The notes below the pieces were generated by a model. The model worked only from the letters and a program-made list of their open reading frames with translations, had not been told where the DNA came from and searched no databases. From contig NC_086172.1 of assembly GCF_023053635.1 (NCBI RefSeq), positions 124,037,681 through 124,101,680 of the forward strand: a stretch of DNA of 64,000 nucleotides, read 5' to 3'. The first letter of the stretch is position 1; the number at the start of each line of letters is the position of its first letter. The position numbers and the translations under genes were made by a program. This stretch comes from Elgaria multicarinata webbii. Taxonomy: Eukaryota > Chordata > Lepidosauria > Squamata > Anguidae. Of this stretch, positions 32,396-64,000 are shown piece by piece.

Positions 32396-34134
32396 CATAT
32401 TATTGGCTGCCACTAGTGTGGACACTTTAAAATGACATTGGCCATTTATAAAACAACATCATGTTGCCTCATGTTCACAGTGGTATCTGCTACAGCACTT
32501 GGATGTACAGCTGCCTAGTCATGTCCACCCCATACACAGCATATGACATAGGCACTTGTTGACATTCTTTTTATCGCTTTGTGCATCATGATTCAGTCTG
32601 AGACTATTTTCAAGTTTTTGGTTCATCCATTAAAGTAAGAACAGCCAACCTCCCTGTATTCTTCAGGCCCCTTCAGACTGTGGTCCAGAGGTGTATTTTG
32701 CAGCACCCCCACCCCCAGCCCCCTCACAGATACTCAAGCTCAATGATAATGCCAGCACCCACTTAATAGCACCACCTAGGACTTCACAAATCCAATTGCA
32801 TATGCAATCAGACTTGACTGGGGTGTTAATATACATAAGGAAGAGAGGGGTGTAAACATTAAATGTGTAGAATACCACTGTGCCTCACAAACTATGGGGG
32901 AAATTGTCTTTATGGGTGAATTTATTGGCAAAATGTTTATTATGCTTTAAATAACATTTAGTAGGGCAACTGGACCTGGATGTTCCTACATTAACCTATC
33001 TCCAGTCCTTCTAGTCACTTTCCCCCATCCTTGGAGCGGTAAATAGTATGCTTGTGAAAAACAGGAACAAAAGTCACATGCACTGAGGGGAAACCCTCAG
33101 CCTGTCTGTTTCCTCTTCTAGGCTCTCACTTAAAAGCAACAGTCCACCCATCCCCTTTCCGAGAATGTTAAATATTATATGAAAATCAGGTTCAAAAGTC
33201 CTTTAGGCTGAGGAAAACCCATAAACTAGTAATTTCTTCTCCCCAGTCTAACTTTAAAAAGCAAAACATATACTCTAGTAACTCCCCACTAAATTGTATA
33301 AAGACTCAGATTCAGTGTGTTTGACACTTAAAATACTGTCAGCATCCATTGTGATCAGTTGTATGATTGCAGTATGTTCTTCTCATAACGCACTGGACTT
33401 TGAGTAAGGCTAGGAGGAATACACTATAAACTCATTTACTCAAGTCATTTTAGGGGAAGAGATAGGGAAACAAAATGTTTCGGAAAACTAGAATTTTAGG
33501 TAAATAGGTGCTGATTTTATAGGGGTTGTGTGGGAAAGGCAGAGATTAAAGTTAGGGAATTGAGATGAATACCCAAATCAAATTTCCTGAAAAGTATACA
33601 GGTTAAAAGCAGAGGAGGGGAAATGGATCAATAGCTGAGAAACACACAATACGTAAGGCGATTAATGATACCAAGTTATTTTAGAAATTAGTGTGATAAT
33701 TCTAGGAGTAGGGAATGTTGTCTGAACCACTAAACAGTAACTAGAGGACAAGAAACTAAAGACAGCAGCCCCAATATGTAAACAGGTTGTGAAATCCACA
33801 ACTTCAACATGATGCAATGAAGCTATTTGAAGAGGTGGAATTTAGGATGTGGTTGGGGAGTTGTTGGAGGCAATGCAGATCTTAAGGTAGAAAGTAGCAG
33901 CTACAAAAAGTGTGAAAACAATTGCGCTACTCCCTCCTCCGTTCCCCTCCCCATCCCTGCTCTAGTTCTTCAGGAAGAAAGGGAGTCTAGCCCTAAACAA
34001 GCCTCTAGGAATGTTGTACTGCGCTGGTAGACCTGGAGTCTGACTGATTAACAGGGCACATAACCGGTGAAATCACAGCAGTCTTCAATTCACAGTATGG
34101 CAAGAGAACTTCTGAAAGGCACTTGGAACGGTCC

Positions 34135-63931
<29,797 letters not shown>

Positions 63932-64000
63932 CTGAGGATTTTTACATGTTAAAAAAAAATGGAAAAACAAGAAACACCAATTAAAAAGCAGCATATTTTA

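Larger units (their letters stand above)
27725..34134. other. Tail-to-tail spacer between PIGH and PLEKHH1
   Basis: Contains the PIGH 3' UTR, a Sauria-type SINE (28386-28630), a hAT-like element (28770-29099), an 81-bp tandem duplication (30007-30168), an old CR1 with a MITE inside (31455-32065) and an inverted-repeat element (32180-32395). The 32,900-34,134 part, which includes the PLEKHH1 3' UTR, looks unique. AATAAA on the minus strand occurs at 32921-32926 and 32936-32941 as candidate polyadenylation signals. Confidence 0.6.

Overview
The window is vertebrate nuclear DNA, most likely from a squamate reptile (lizard or snake). Three spliced genes can be read exon by exon. The spaces between exons are filled with CR1 and L2-type LINE pieces, two Sauria-type tRNA SINEs and many short palindromic DNA-transposon derivatives. 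The Sauria-type SINEs are the main reason for choosing Squamata. I cannot name the species from sequence alone.

Layout: (1) about 1-16,470, minus strand: ARG2, mitochondrial arginase, coding exons 1-7. The last exon lies beyond the left edge. (2) 16,470-21,076: spacer between two head-to-head genes, with a CpG-rich ARG2 promoter, a second CpG-rich block that matches no exon I recognise, a self-complementary AAT/ATT microsatellite and LINE fragments. (3) 21,077-27,724, plus strand: PIGH, complete in four coding exons, a subunit of the enzyme that starts GPI-anchor synthesis. (4) 27,725-34,134: tail-to-tail spacer holding the PIGH 3' UTR, a Sauria SINE, hAT-like pieces, an old CR1 and an 81-bp tandem duplication. 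(5) 34,135-63,931, minus strand: PLEKHH1, the last 21 coding exons (920 codons plus two bases), covering two PH domains, MyTH4 and FERM. Its coiled-coil N-terminus lies beyond the right edge. The order and orientation (ARG2, PIGH, PLEKHH1) match the mammalian block on human 14q24.

The three genes do not form a pathway. They are neighbours in a conserved syntenic block: urea/polyamine metabolism in mitochondria, GPI-anchor synthesis in the ER, and a cortical membrane/cytoskeleton adaptor. All exon junctions were placed by reading GT/AG sites and checking that codon phase carries across, with reference to remembered human proteins. No alignment was run.

I found no convincing new biological system. 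The observations most worth a check are in the repeats: palindromic MITE families that share termini, some flanked by TTAA; a hAT element with a near-perfect 8-bp target duplication and a CpG-rich interior; a relatively young CR1 with a long reverse-transcriptase frame; a SINE split by a LINE tail; and the unexplained CpG-rich block between ARG2 and PIGH.
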